Below the pieces are notes generated by a model. The model did not search any database. It had not been told where the DNA came from and saw only the letters and a program-made list of their open reading frames with translations. Source: Luteibacter aegosomatis (GTDB lineage: Bacteria; Pseudomonadota; Gammaproteobacteria; Xanthomonadales; Rhodanobacteraceae). Taken from it: a stretch of 64,000 nucleotides of DNA. A program made the position numbers and the translations under genes. The stretch covers positions 186,001 to 250,000 of the forward strand of contig NZ_CP095740.1 in assembly GCF_023078455.1 (NCBI RefSeq), read 5' to 3'. Below are positions 62,880 through 64,000 of the stretch, piece by piece (within the stretch, counting starts at the first letter, position 1; each line of letters begins with the position of its first letter).

Positions 62880-64000
62880 ATGCCGATCGCGCCGCATGGG
62901 GGTGTGCTCAAGGAGCTGTACCTGCCGGAAGGGGAGGCGCTCGAAGCGAGGCGCGCATGCGGGGCGCTGCCCAGCGTGGTGCTGGATCATCGACAGCTCT
63001 GCGATCTGGAGTTGTTGCTCGATGGGGCGTTTTCGCCGCTCGAAGGATTCATGGGGCAGGGGGATTACGACGCCGTCGTCGAAACCCTCCGCCTGTCCGA
63101 CGGCACGCTTTGGCCGATGCCGATCACGCTCGATGTCGCCGAGGACGTCGCGGCGTCGCTGTCGGTCGGGCAGGATGTCGTGCTGCGAGACGTCCAGGGC
63201 ACCGCGTACGCGTTGCTTACCCTGAGCGATATCTTTCGTCCGGATAAAGAGCGCGAAGCGTCCAGGGTGTACGGCACGCTGGATCGCCGGCATCCGGGTG
63301 TCGCGGACGTGCTGCGGCGGGGTCACGTCTACCTCGGCGGTCGCGTTCGCGGCCTGCAACGTATGGCCCATTACGACTTCACGGACCTGCGAACCACTCC
63401 CCGGGAGATGCGCGCCTATCTCGCCGAACGTGGCTGGGATCGCATCGTCGCCTTCCAGACACGCAATCCGTTGCACCGCGCGCACGTGGAACTGACGCGG
63501 CGAGCCATGGAAGCGGTGGATGGGAAGCTCCTGTTGCATCCTGTCGTGGGTCGCACCAAGGACGGCGACATCGACACGTACACACGCGTCCGCTGTTATC
63601 GGGCCTTGTTGGCGCACTATCCCGCGGAGGCGGTCAAGCTGTCGGTCCTCCCGCTGGCCATGCGCATGGCGGGCCGGCGCGAAGCGCTTTGGCACGCGAT
63701 CATCCGGAAGAACTTCGGGGCGAACCACTTCATCGTCGGGCGTGATCACGCGGGGCCGGGAAAGGACGCATCGGGGCGGCCGTTCTATGAGCCGCTGGCC
63801 GCGCAGGCCTTGGTCCAGGCTTACGCCGACGAGTTGGGCATCACGGTGCTTCCCTTCGCGCCCATGGTCTATTCACCCGCCCGGCACGCTTACATCCCCA
63901 CCGACGAGTTGCAGCCCGGCGAAGCCATGAACGACGTGTCGGGAACCGAACTGCGCAGGCACCTGCGCGAAGGCAGTCCCATCCCGGAATGGTTTACCTA
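62880..64000 (+). CDS. sat: Sulfate adenylyltransferase (ATP sulfurylase), partial
   Basis: The reading frame starts at an ATG at 62880, two bases after the sulfotransferase stop, and runs off the right edge (373 codons seen). It is the homo-oligomeric Sat type, not CysD/CysN. Motifs are LLLDGAFSPLEGFM, FQTRNPLHRAHVELTRRA (the HxxH-like ATP site), LHPVVGRTKDGDID and FIVGRDHAGPGKD. It makes APS from sulfate and ATP. The C-terminus is missing, so a fused APS kinase domain cannot be judged. The coupling to the sulfotransferase points to a dedicated PAPS supply. Confidence 0.9.
   Translation, partial: MPIAPHGGVLKELYLPEGEALEARRACGALPSVVLDHRQLCDLELLLDGAFSPLEGFMGQGDYDAVVETLRLSDGTLWPMPITLDVAEDVAASLSVGQDVVLRDVQGTAYALLTLSDIFRPDKEREASRVYGTLDRRHPGVADVLRRGHVYLGGRVRGLQRMAHYDFTDLRTTPREMRAYLAERGWDRIVAFQTRNPLHRAHVELTRRAMEAVDGKLLLHPVVGRTKDGDIDTYTRVRCYRALLAHYPAEAVKLSVLPLAMRMAGRREALWHAIIRKNFGANHFIVGRDHAGPGKDASGRPFYEPLAAQALVQAYADELGITVLPFAPMVYSPARHAYIPTDELQPGEAMNDVSGTELRRHLREGSPIPEWFT

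Overview
The window is GC-rich gammaproteobacterial chromosome. Gene density is high and many start and stop codons overlap as ATGA. The mix of TonB-dependent receptor, secreted S9 peptidase, GH20 and GH2 glycosidases, LacI-controlled sugar loci and FecI/FecR-type regulators suggests Xanthomonadales, probably Rhodanobacteraceae (Luteibacter or Dyella-like). That placement is inferred from gene content, not from a marker gene. I found no tRNA, rRNA, CRISPR array, transposase, integrase or phage gene.

Layout. 1-1014: an ECF sigma factor with its FecR-type partner (cut by the window edge). 1383-3086: an ArnT/PMT-type glycosyltransferase. 3105-5408: an operon of a secreted OB-like protein, a membrane cytochrome b and a Tat-exported molybdopterin protein, read from a promoter that carries a perfect palindrome between -35 and -10. 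5619-8284: a YrbL-like kinase-fold protein and an LTA-synthase-like phosphotransferase, divergent. 8474-13727: a YtrA-type GntR repressor, an ABC ATPase, a permease with a large added domain and a secreted S9 peptidase. 13711-16317: a hybrid histidine kinase. 16419-21219: four envelope genes, three with zinc ribbons. 21241-23929: a BtuCDF/heme-type importer. 24067-27434: pirin, LysR, AhpD-like and RclC-like genes, which look like a stress-response group.

27490-35807 is one compact minus-strand operon of eight genes. It encodes a DUF1080 protein, three xylose-isomerase-like TIM barrels, a GMC oxidoreductase with its Tat-exported small subunit, an MFS transporter and a Gfo/Idh/MocA dehydrogenase. 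A divergent LacI regulator and two matching operators sit at its head. The families fit a route through 3-keto-glycosides. 37360-40590 holds a diguanylate cyclase and a pair made of an epoxide-hydrolase-like enzyme and cytochrome P460. 40597-47481 holds an aspartic protease, a CPA1 antiporter, small proteins, a MocR regulator lacking its PLP lysine, and a divergent TAP-like hydrolase. 47614-50084 has a YCII protein, a second exported Gfo/Idh/MocA protein and a small zinc-ribbon membrane protein.

50258 to the right edge is a co-directional polysaccharide-utilisation locus. It runs glucokinase, GH20 hexosaminidase, TonB receptor, APC permease, GH2 exo-glucosaminidase-like enzyme, LacI regulator, sulfotransferase and ATP sulfurylase (cut by the edge). 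A perfect LacI-type palindrome overlaps the putative -35 box ahead of the first gene. The enzymes suggest use of amino-sugar glycans such as chitin or chitosan oligomers. The two sulfation genes at the end are unexpected there.
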